A program made the position numbers and the translations under genes. 64,000 nt of DNA from positions 52,327 through 116,326 of the forward strand of contig NZ_JAHBBH010000006.1 of NCBI RefSeq assembly GCF_019331735.1, read 5' to 3'. The notes beneath the pieces were generated by a model. The model did not search any database and was not told the DNA's origin. It saw only the letters and a program-made list of their open reading frames with translations. This DNA comes from Bifidobacterium miconis (GTDB lineage Bacteria; Actinomycetota; Actinomycetes; Actinomycetales; Bifidobacteriaceae). Within the stretch, counting starts at the first letter, position 1. The number at the start of each line of letters is the position of its first letter. Positions 54,436 through 61,884 of this stretch are shown here, in pieces.

Positions 54436-55143
54436 TCAGCGACCGAGCACGATGTCGGCGAAACGGCGGGCGAACAGCTCCGACAGGCGCGTGTTCTCGG
54501 CGTCGTAGCGGGAGTTGCGGTCGAGCAGCTCGTTCCACGAGAAGCCGTCGTTCGTCACGTCGCGGATGTCGTCGTCATCCCATGCGGCGAAGTTCGCGGC
54601 CGACACCTCCGGATGGAACTGCAGGCCCCACGCGTTCGGCCCGAGCCGGAATCCCTGCACGGGGGAGCGGTCGGAATGGGCGAGCAGCACCGCCTCGACG
54701 GGCAGCGACGTGATGTGGTCCACATGGTTCTCCGCCATCGGGAACGTCGGGGGCAGTACCGAAAACAGCGGGTCGTCGGCTGCGGCCGCGTCCAGCGTGA
54801 TCGGTGTGATGCCGTGCTCCGGCTTGAGCTTGCGATGCTCCACCGTGCCGCCGCCCACGTAGGCGAGCAGCTGTCCGCCCAGGCAGATGCCTAGCATCGG
54901 AACATGCTTCTCGAGCGCCTCGCGAGCCAGCGCGCGCGTCGCCGGCAGCCACGGGAACTTCTCGTCCTCGTACGGCAGGGGAGCGCCGCCGAGCACGACG
55001 AGCGCCGCGTAGCCGTCCAGCGAGTCCGGCAGCCCGTCGCCGCCGAACTTCACCTCGTAGTCGAGTCCCTGCTCGTTGAACCACGGTCCGAGCCTGCGCA
55101 GGCTCGCCTTCTTGGAATGTCCGATGACCAATGCGGTTGGCAT
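54436..55143 (-). CDS. class I glutamine amidotransferase-like protein (GMP synthase type)
   Basis: A 235-residue protein with the class I amidotransferase triad: nucleophile Cys in MLGICLGGQLLAYVGGG (about residue 90) and His/Glu in LQFHPEVSAANF (about 185). There is no synthetase domain, so it is one of the stand-alone GuaA-like amidotransferases, some of which act on gamma-glutamyl compounds. AAAGGAAAC precedes ATG 55143. The short gap to the upstream hydrolase gene (54383-54435) has two copies of a CAGCGRCCGAGCAC unit spanning the stop codon. A role in gamma-glutamyl peptide breakdown is possible but unproven. Confidence 0.85.
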   Translation of the reverse strand: MPTALVIGHSKKASLRRLGPWFNEQGLDYEVKFGGDGLPDSLDGYAALVVLGGAPLPYEDEKFPWLPATRALAREALEKHVPMLGICLGGQLLAYVGGGTVEHRKLKPEHGITPITLDAAAADDPLFSVLPPTFPMAENHVDHITSLPVEAVLLAHSDRSPVQGFRLGPNAWGLQFHPEVSAANFAAWDDDDIRDVTNDGFSWNELLDRNSRYDAENTRLSELFARRFADIVLGR

Positions 55144-55270
55144 GTGTTTCCTTTCGTTGCGTAATGCGCGGTTTGTTGCGTTTTGCATGATGCGCGGATG
55201 CGGTGCGGAACGCGCGTGCCGCGGTGGCGCGAGCGTTCCGCCGCGACACGCCGCCGCCGGCTTGCCCGCG

Positions 55271-57082
55271 TCAGCCCAGGATGCGCGTGGACGGCGTGAC
55301 GGTGACGATGTCGTCGGTGCGCGGCGCGTCGGCACGCGCGAATTCGAGCGTCTGCACCTGCGGATGTTCCAGCGAATTGAGCTGGATCGTGCAGCGCAGC
55401 GGATGATGCGCGCACGCGACGGTCCACGACAGTTGCGCCGGCGAATCGGCGTGCTCGTCGGAGACGGTCACGATGCCGCTGCCGTTGGCGGTGCCGGCTG
55501 TCCCGTCGGATGCGACGGACGACGCAGCCGAGCCGCCGACGACCGGCAGGCCGGTCACCGCAAGCAGCTTCGCCAGTTGCGTGCCGCGCTCGCCATACGT
55601 CCAGTCCAATGTGACGTTCATGGCGAGCAGGTCCGCGAGCGATGCGATCGACTGTGCGCAGGTCATCGCGTTCGGCAACGCCGCAACGTCACCCGCCTGG
55701 CTCAGTCCAGCCAGCATCGCGTTCACCCGACGCTGCGCCTCGCGCGTCTCTGGCCACAGCGGGAAGCTCCAGCCGGCCGCCGGGCCGCCGGAACGCGACG
55801 CTTCTTCCAGCATCAGCGACAGCGCGCGGATCGCGAGCACGCTCGGTGTCGCGTACCGTCCGTTGGCCAGCACGACCACGCCAAGGCCGGAATCCAAGTG
55901 CCAGCGCATGTTCGAGCCGTACCCGGGGTATCCGCCCGAATGGTAGGCGATATCGCCGAACCGTTCGTCGTGCTTGACGATCAGCCCGTAGCCGTACGCT
56001 TCGATCTCGTTGAAATCGCGCCGCGTCAGCCAGCCGCGCGACGAACCGGAACGCAGCACGGGCGGCATCGGCGTGTGCGGCATCTGCATGAGCCGACGGT
56101 ATCGCCGCGGCAGCACCTCGTCGCCGAGCGCGTCGGCCGCGGCCGCGCCGTCGGCGACGTTCGCGCCGGAACCGTCTGCGGAACGGGCGTCGCCGGAACC
56201 GCTCGCGCTGCACGGCGACGGCTCGAATCCGCGCGCCAACCACGCATCCCATGCGGCCACGTCGTGCACGGAACTGATCACGCCGCCGATCACGCTGAAC
56301 GCGCCCGGATCGGCGAACGCTTCCGGCGCCCATGTCCCGCCGCCCGCATCACCGTTTGGATCGAGATGGTATCCGCGGCACAGCCGGTCGGCCGGCACGT
56401 CGCGCCAGTCGTACGTCGTTTCCGAAAGCCCCAGCGGTTCGAGCAGATGCGTGCGCACGTAATCGGGCACGTCCATGCCGCTCGCGTTGCGGATCACCTC
56501 GCCGATCGCCGCATAGCCGATGTTCGAATACTCGTACCGTTCGCCGGGCGAATAGATCGACTTGAGCCGCTGCGACAGCAATGCCTGCAGTTCCGCGCGG
56601 CTGATCGACTCCTGCCGGTCGGCCCACGCGTCGTCGGTCGCCAGCCCGCAGCTCATCACGAGCAGGTCGTGCACGGTGATCGGGAACGAATCACGGTCGT
56701 ACGGCACGACGTTCGCCAGCTGCGGCACGATGTCCGCGGCGGGCGCGTGCAGGTCGACCTTGCCCTGCCAGGCGAGCTGCATGACGGCCGCGGCCGCGAA
56801 GCTTTTCGACATGGACGCGATGCGGAAGCGCGTGTGCTCGTCCAATTCCAGTGTTTCGTCCGGCCTGTCGAGCCGCGCGGCCGAGCCGCCGTGACCGGAC
56901 AGGATCAGCCCGTTGCGGTCGAAGACGCCGTAGACGTAGGCGGGCGCCTTGCGTTCGGTGACGAGCGCGTGGAAGATGCGGTCGATTTCGGCGACGGTCG
57001 CCTCGTCGGGAACATACGCGTGTTCGGGCGCATGCCCGGAAACGCACGGTTGGGACGGTTGCGACGGTTGAGTCAGCGTCAC
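55271..57082 (-). CDS. beta-lactamase-fold serine hydrolase, long form
   Basis: A 603-residue PF00144-type hydrolase: SxxK in FRIASMSKSFAAAAVMQLA (about residue 93), Tyr motif in YEYSNIGYAAIGEVI (about 190), and HxG-like motif in AYHSGGYPGYGSNMRWHL (about 380). The C-terminal 200 residues form a separate domain of unknown role. No signal peptide. The start is GTG 57082 with GGAG about 8 nt upstream. It lies 33 bp after the class IV aminotransferase gene on the same strand, so the two are likely co-transcribed. A D-aminopeptidase-type function would suit the aminotransferase, but this is inference. Confidence 0.85.
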   Translation of the reverse strand: MTLTQPSQPSQPCVSGHAPEHAYVPDEATVAEIDRIFHALVTERKAPAYVYGVFDRNGLILSGHGGSAARLDRPDETLELDEHTRFRIASMSKSFAAAAVMQLAWQGKVDLHAPAADIVPQLANVVPYDRDSFPITVHDLLVMSCGLATDDAWADRQESISRAELQALLSQRLKSIYSPGERYEYSNIGYAAIGEVIRNASGMDVPDYVRTHLLEPLGLSETTYDWRDVPADRLCRGYHLDPNGDAGGGTWAPEAFADPGAFSVIGGVISSVHDVAAWDAWLARGFEPSPCSASGSGDARSADGSGANVADGAAAADALGDEVLPRRYRRLMQMPHTPMPPVLRSGSSRGWLTRRDFNEIEAYGYGLIVKHDERFGDIAYHSGGYPGYGSNMRWHLDSGLGVVVLANGRYATPSVLAIRALSLMLEEASRSGGPAAGWSFPLWPETREAQRRVNAMLAGLSQAGDVAALPNAMTCAQSIASLADLLAMNVTLDWTYGERGTQLAKLLAVTGLPVVGGSAASSVASDGTAGTANGSGIVTVSDEHADSPAQLSWTVACAHHPLRCTIQLNSLEHPQVQTLEFARADAPRTDDIVTVTPSTRILG

Positions 57083-57115
57083 GATGATGCTCCAATCGAT
57101 GCCGGATGGGCGTGC

Positions 57116-58075
57116 TCAGAACTCGTAGTCGCCGGACGGGCCGATCGTCAGCGCCAGCTCGCGTGTGCGGCCGGTGTGCATCGCGTCGTTGACGGCCTCG
57201 ACCATCGGCATGTCCACCGCGTACGCCTTGCCGTCGAGCTCGCGCACCGGGATCACCCAGCCGCCGTGCGTCATGAACAGCGCGTCGGCCTCGCGCAGTT
57301 CGGCCAGCGGCAGCTTCTTGTATGCGGTCTTCTTGCCCTCCTGCAGCGCCCAGGCGAACATTTCGCGCTGCGACGTGCCATTGAGGATGCCGATGCGCGG
57401 GTCGGGGGTCACGAACGTGTCGCCGTACTGCGCCACGATCGACGAGTTCGGGCATTCGAGCGTGAACCCGTCGGTGGTGTACTGGATCGAGTCGCCGATG
57501 CCGCGGCGGCCGCACAGGCGGTGCTCCGATTGGCTGATCGCGTAGCTGAGCGTCTTCGCGCCGTTGAGCAGCCACGGCGCCTTCGCGGTCACGTCCGACG
57601 CGTAGCCGCGCGACAGGGAGATCATGGTCAGCGGGGTCAGCTCGTGCAGCAGGCCCTTGCCGTCAAGGAAGATCCACACGCTCGGCAGATGGCTCTTGTT
57701 CGCGCCCACGCCGGTGGTCGGATCGAAGCCGCGCGAGACGAGGATGCGCAGCATCGGGCCGGGTTCCGGGTCGTCGTACGCGTCGATGACCTTCTGCACG
57801 GCCGCGGTGAACGCGTCCACGTTCGGCTCGGGCAGGTCGGTCATGGCCGCGGACGTGACGAGGCGGCGCAGATGGTTCTCGAGCGAGACGGGGAAGCCCT
57901 TCCACACGGTCGTCGCCTCGAAGATGCCGTCGCCGCGCAGCACGCTCAGGTCGAACACGGACACGTGCGGCGCCTCCGGGTCGACGAGTTCGATCGTCTC
58001 GTTCGGGTCGAATGCGGTGCCCTTGGGTGCGAACAGCAGCGACGAATTGCCGATTCCCAACACGATTCCAGTCAT
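57116..58075 (-). CDS. class IV PLP aminotransferase (BCAT/D-amino acid/PabC fold)
   Basis: A 319-residue fold-type IV PLP enzyme. The catalytic Lys lies in WLLNGAKTLSYAISQSEHRL (about residue 173), RGDGIFEATTVWKG sits near residue 47, and the PLP-phosphate loop is near FTLECPNSSIVAQYG and ILNGTSQREMF. The fold covers branched-chain aminotransferase, D-amino acid aminotransferase and aminodeoxychorismate lyase; the motifs do not decide between them. In this context a D-amino acid aminotransferase handling D-Ala or D-Glu would fit. AAGGGAG precedes ATG 58075. Confidence 0.86.
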   Translation of the reverse strand: MTGIVLGIGNSSLLFAPKGTAFDPNETIELVDPEAPHVSVFDLSVLRGDGIFEATTVWKGFPVSLENHLRRLVTSAAMTDLPEPNVDAFTAAVQKVIDAYDDPEPGPMLRILVSRGFDPTTGVGANKSHLPSVWIFLDGKGLLHELTPLTMISLSRGYASDVTAKAPWLLNGAKTLSYAISQSEHRLCGRRGIGDSIQYTTDGFTLECPNSSIVAQYGDTFVTPDPRIGILNGTSQREMFAWALQEGKKTAYKKLPLAELREADALFMTHGGWVIPVRELDGKAYAVDMPMVEAVNDAMHTGRTRELALTIGPSGDYEF

Positions 58076-58210
58076 GACGCTCCCTTTCCTGTGACTCCTG
58101 TAACGGTCAACGGTTCTTCAACCTAGTCCCCGCGTGTTATGCCCGCGCGAAAAGCCCGATATCTGGCGGTAACGTGGACGACACAATGGGAAGTGCCGGT
58201 CGTGTTGCCG

Positions 58211-58224
58211 TCGTGTTAACACGA
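58211..58224. promoter_or_regulatory. 14-bp palindrome in the divergent aminotransferase/DUF1445 gap
   Basis: TCGTGTTAACACGA is a perfect palindrome between two divergent genes, with a half-site CGTGTT a few bases upstream (58201-58206). It is a candidate operator shared by both units. Confidence 0.45.
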
Positions 58225-58348
58225 GCGGCGCGAGTGCGTAATAGAGGTTTAATCTGCGGTGCCTAGCGTGTCGTTGCGTTGATGATCGACGTGAGGATGT
58301 GCCGGCGCCGCTTGCATGGCGACGGCGCGTGCAGAGAGGGGAATGGCG

Positions 58349-59158
58349 ATGACGATGGACGGAACGGCCGACGCATTGGACGAGAACACGACGCCTGCCG
58401 CCGCGCGCGAGGCGTTTCGCGGCGGCGTGGTGCGGCCGACGTGCGGTATCTCGAAGGGCTATGCGCAGGCGAACATGATCGCCCTGCCGCGCGAGTACGC
58501 GTACGATTTCCTGCTGTTCGCGCAGCGCAACCCGAAGCCGTGCCCGATTCTCGACGTGCTCGACGCCGGCTCCCCGTTCCCGTCCATCGCCGCCGGGTCC
58601 GACGTGCGCACCGACATTCCGCTCTACCGCGTGTGGGAGAACGGCAAGCTGGTCGACACGCTGCCGGACATCACCGATGTCTGGGCGAAGCACGACGATC
58701 TGGTCACGTTCCTGATCGGCTGCAGCTTCACGTTCGAATTCCCGCTCATGGAAGCCGGCATTCCCGTCCGCCACATTCTTGCCGGACGCAACGTGCCGAT
58801 GTACGACACGTCGATCAAGTGCCGCCCGGCCGGCCGGTTCAGCGCGAACATGGTCGTCTCGATGCGCGGCGTGCAGCCGGATCAGGTGGCCGATGCGGTG
58901 CGGATTTCCGCCCGCTATCCGAGCGTGCACGGCGCGCCGGTGTGCGTCGGATCGCCCGAATCGATCGGCGTCACGGACGTCATGCGCCCCGACTACGGCG
59001 ACGCGCCGGTACTTGAGAACGGCGACGTTCCCGTGTTCTGGGCGTGCGGCGTCACCCCGCAGGCCGCGGTCATGGCCTCCAAGCCGACGTTCGCGATCAC
59101 GCACGCGCCGGGACACATGTTCATCAGCGACGTGCCCGACCGCACGTACATGGTGTGA
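58349..59158 (+). CDS. DUF1445 / D-glutamate cyclase family protein (YcsI-like)
   Basis: A 269-residue protein of the DUF1445 family. Family features are [20 protein letters not shown] (about residues 30-50), [20 protein letters not shown] (about 124-143), [19 protein letters not shown], and the ending [15 protein letters not shown]. Mitochondrial and bacterial relatives convert D-glutamate to 5-oxo-D-proline. In Bacillus subtilis the homologue ycsI lies with ycsF (pxpA) and kipI/kipA, the same company as here. I preferred ATG 58349 to 58343 because AGGGG then sits about 7 nt upstream. Confidence 0.9.
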   Translation: MTMDGTADALDENTTPAAAREAFRGGVVRPTCGISKGYAQANMIALPREYAYDFLLFAQRNPKPCPILDVLDAGSPFPSIAAGSDVRTDIPLYRVWENGKLVDTLPDITDVWAKHDDLVTFLIGCSFTFEFPLMEAGIPVRHILAGRNVPMYDTSIKCRPAGRFSANMVVSMRGVQPDQVADAVRISARYPSVHGAPVCVGSPESIGVTDVMRPDYGDAPVLENGDVPVFWACGVTPQAAVMASKPTFAITHAPGHMFISDVPDRTYMV

Positions 59159-59167
59159 GTTTTTCTT

Positions 59168-59224
59168 GGCTCCCCTTGCTAAGGGACTTGCTAGGGGAGC
59201 TGTCACGAAGTGACCGAGGGGCAG
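59168..59224. repeat. REP-like element, copy 1
   Basis: A stem GCTCCCCT/AGGGGAGC is followed by a short stem TGTCAC/GTGAC and GAGGGGCAG, between the DUF1445 and pxpA genes. Copies 2 (61371-61430) and 3 (63821-63870) share the order GCTGTC, short stem, GAC, G-rich tail. Confidence 0.65.
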
Positions 59225-59337
59225 TGCAAGCCATCGCCGACTATGACCGGTGAACACGGTGAGCATATCGGCGTAATAGTGCGAAACAACACGTGAAACA
59301 ACGGTCCATGCGACCGGGACGAAAGGACGAACCAACG

Positions 59338-60096
59338 ATGCGCATCGATCTGAACAGCGACATGGGCGAAAGCTACGGCCGGTGGACGCTCGGCGACGAC
59401 CACGCCCTGCTCGACGTGGTCTCCAGCGCGAACGTCGCCTGCGGATTCCACGCGGGCGACCCGGCCGGCATCCTGAAAACGCTCGCAAACGCGGCGGAAA
59501 ACGGCGTGTGCGTCGGCGCGCACGTCGCCTACCACGATCTGGCCGGCTTCGGCCGCCGCTTCGTCGACGAGCAGCCGGCCGATCTCAAGGCCGACGTCAT
59601 GTACCAGCTCGCCGCGCTCGAAGGGCTCGCCGCCAGCGTCGGCACGCACGTTTCGTACGTCAAGCCGCACGGCGCGCTGTACAACCGCATCGTGCACGAC
59701 GAACGCCATGCGCGGGCCGTGGTGGATGCGATCGTTGCGATCGATCCGTCGCTTGGTCTGCTCACCCTGCCCGGTTCCGTGGTCGGCGAGATCGCCGCCG
59801 CGGCCGGACTGCGCGTGTTCCGCGAGGCGTTCGCCGACCGCGCGTACATGCCCGACGGCACGCTCGTGCCGCGCACGCAGCCCGGCGCGGTGATCAGCGA
59901 CGTGGACGCGGTCGCCGCGCGCGTCTCTCGCATGGCGTCGGCCGGCGAAGTAGTTGCGATCGATGGCAGTGTGATTCCGGTCGCCGCCGACTCGGTGTGC
60001 GTGCACGGCGACAGTCCGAGCGCCGTCGCGATGGCCCGTGCGATCCGCGCTCGGCTCGACGCCGACGGGTTCGACGTGCGGGCGTTCGCGAAGTGA
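59338..60096 (+). CDS. pxpA: 5-oxoprolinase subunit A (LamB/YcsF family)
   Basis: A 252-residue LamB/YcsF protein, one of three subunits of the bacterial ATP-dependent 5-oxoprolinase that converts 5-oxoproline to glutamate. Conserved motifs are [12 protein letters not shown] (residues 3-14), [27 protein letters not shown] and [10 protein letters not shown], with the expected metal- and substrate-binding Asp/His residues. The start at ATG 59338 has AAAGGAC upstream. The fused B and C subunits follow 24 bp later. Confidence 0.95.
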   Translation: MRIDLNSDMGESYGRWTLGDDHALLDVVSSANVACGFHAGDPAGILKTLANAAENGVCVGAHVAYHDLAGFGRRFVDEQPADLKADVMYQLAALEGLAASVGTHVSYVKPHGALYNRIVHDERHARAVVDAIVAIDPSLGLLTLPGSVVGEIAAAAGLRVFREAFADRAYMPDGTLVPRTQPGAVISDVDAVAARVSRMASAGEVVAIDGSVIPVAADSVCVHGDSPSAVAMARAIRARLDADGFDVRAFAK

Positions 60097-60120
60097 TTGC
60101 GAAGTGATTGCGGAGTGACG

Positions 60121-61884
60121 ATGATGCGATTTCTGCCGATGAGCCGGGCTGCGCTGCTGGTCGAACTCGATGGTTTGGACGCGGCCATGTCCCTGTATGC
60201 CGCGATCGAGGCGCGGCGTGCGGCCGCCGGGGTCATGCCTGCCGGAAACGTGGTTGACGGGGGAGTGGTCGCCGGAGAAGCGCATGTGGCGGTTGCCGCC
60301 GTGGATGATCCGTTCGCCGGTGTGACCGAAGTGGTGCCGGCCGCGCGGACCGTGCTCGTACGATTCGACCCGCTGTTCACGGATCGTGACGAACTGGCTG
60401 CGGCATTGCGCGGGCTGGACCTGACCGGACATGTCGAACATCTCGTGAAAACGGTGACCGTGCCGGTGGCGTATGACGGCGAGGATCTGGACGCGGTCGC
60501 CGACCTGCTTGGCGTGAGCGCGCAGGAGATCGTCGCCCGACATTCGTCGCACGCGTGGACGGCCGCGTTCGGCGGATTCGCGCCCGGATTCACGTACCTG
60601 ACCGGCGGCGACCCGATCTTCGACGTGCCGAGGCGCGCGAACCCGCGCCTTGCCGTGCCGGCCGGCGCGGTCGGCCTCGCCGGCACGTTCAGCGGCGTGT
60701 ATCCCCGCCCCAGTTCCGGCGGATGGCAGCTCATCGGCACGACCGATGTGCCCATGTGGGACGATCATCGTGAACCCCCCGCCCTCATCCAGCCCGGCGA
60801 CACCGTGCGTTTCGAGCCGGTGCGCAATACGACCACCGTCGTAACGCCAACTCGTGAAACAATTTGTGAAACGTTAGATGATAGTATGGCCGCCGACCTG
60901 ACGATCGACGATCCGGGCATGTTCGCCGCGTTCGAGGACGACGGCCGACGCGCGGCCACGATGGGCGTGACCGGTTCCGGCGCGGCCGATCCCGGCGCGT
61001 TCCATCTGGCGAACGCGCTCGTCGGCAACCCCGCAGGCACGCCGGCGATCGAAACCGCCGGCGGCGGACTGCGCCTGACCGTCCACCGCGCGCTCGTGCT
61101 CGCCGTCACCGGTGCCCCGACCGACATCACCGTCATCGGCGAACACGGACGCACCCGCATCGCGCGGCAGGAAGCGTTCCTGATGCAACCCGGCGAACGG
61201 CTCGAACTCGGCTTCCCGGAACAGGGCTTCCGCAACTACATCGCCGTCCAAGGCGGCTTCGACGTGCCCCGCGTCCTCGGCAGCGCCTCCGCCGACACCC
61301 TCTCCGGGCTCGGCCCGGCCCCGCTCAAGCCCAACATGCCGCTTGCCGTTGTGGCGGCCGCGACAAACGTCCCTCAAGCCCCCTCTGACGAGGGGGCTGT
61401 CGGCGGAGCCGACTGGGGGAGAGAACAGCCTGCCTGCCTCGGAGCCGTATCGTCCCCCGTGCCCACCGTCGGCCAGCCGCAGCCGTGGCCGTCCGATCTG
61501 CCCGCGACCGGTACAACCGTCACACTCGACGTGACGCTCGGTCCGCGCGACGACTGGTTCACCGCACAGGGCATCACCGACTTCCTCGATCAGGAATGGA
61601 CCGTCACCCCGCAATCCAACCGCGTCGGCCTGCGCCTGCACGGCGAGCGCGCGCTGGAACGCCGCGACACGCGCGAACTCGCCAGCGAAGGCATGATTCC
61701 CGGCGCGATCGAAATCCCGTCCAACGGGCAACCCGTCCTGTTCCTGCGCGACCAGCCCGTCACCGGCGGCTATCCGATCATCGCGGTCCTCACCAAACCC
61801 GCGCTCGCGCGCGCCGGACAGCTTCCGCCCGGCGCGCGCGTTCGCTTCCATATCAAGAATCACGGCAAGGAATCATCATGCTGA
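60121..61884 (+). CDS. 5-oxoprolinase subunits B and C fused (KipI-KipA)
   Basis: A 587-residue fusion. The B (KipI) domain, about residues 1-250, has HAWTAAFGGFAPGFTYLTGG, PRLAVPAGAVGLAGTFSGVY and GGWQLIGTTDVPMW. The C (KipA) domain, about 258-580, starts with DDPGMFAAFEDDGRR, GVTGSG and LANALVGNP, and later has FRNYIAVQGGFDVPRVLGS and FLRDQPVTGGYPIIAVLTKP. An insert of about 25 residues in the C domain (about 418-442) is encoded by a REP-like element. GGAG 5 nt before ATG 60121 supports the start; ATG 60124 is possible. The end overlaps the biotin carboxylase gene by 7 nt. The fusion may carboxylate/hydrolyse 5-oxoproline or a related lactam. Confidence 0.93.
   Translation: MMRFLPMSRAALLVELDGLDAAMSLYAAIEARRAAAGVMPAGNVVDGGVVAGEAHVAVAAVDDPFAGVTEVVPAARTVLVRFDPLFTDRDELAAALRGLDLTGHVEHLVKTVTVPVAYDGEDLDAVADLLGVSAQEIVARHSSHAWTAAFGGFAPGFTYLTGGDPIFDVPRRANPRLAVPAGAVGLAGTFSGVYPRPSSGGWQLIGTTDVPMWDDHREPPALIQPGDTVRFEPVRNTTTVVTPTRETICETLDDSMAADLTIDDPGMFAAFEDDGRRAATMGVTGSGAADPGAFHLANALVGNPAGTPAIETAGGGLRLTVHRALVLAVTGAPTDITVIGEHGRTRIARQEAFLMQPGERLELGFPEQGFRNYIAVQGGFDVPRVLGSASADTLSGLGPAPLKPNMPLAVVAAATNVPQAPSDEGAVGGADWGREQPACLGAVSSPVPTVGQPQPWPSDLPATGTTVTLDVTLGPRDDWFTAQGITDFLDQEWTVTPQSNRVGLRLHGERALERRDTRELASEGMIPGAIEIPSNGQPVLFLRDQPVTGGYPIIAVLTKPALARAGQLPPGARVRFHIKNHGKESSC
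61371..61430 (+). repeat. REP-like element inside the PxpC coding region, copy 2
   Basis: The repeat, with stems CCCTC/GAGGG and GTCGGC/GCCGAC, lies in frame and encodes QAPSDEGAVGGADWGREQ-type residues in the KipA domain. It falls in a loop between domain motifs and keeps the frame open. Confidence 0.65.

Noticed and set aside
34131..57082. Beta-lactam resistance genes
   Set aside because: The beta-lactamase-fold proteins have no signal peptide and lie among peptide uptake and murein genes, so they are more likely amidases, peptidases or esterases.
60886..61884. Separate start for PxpC at ATG 60886
   Set aside because: The frame is open from the PxpB part with no stop, and no ribosome site precedes this ATG, so a fusion is simpler. 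The internal start cannot be fully excluded.
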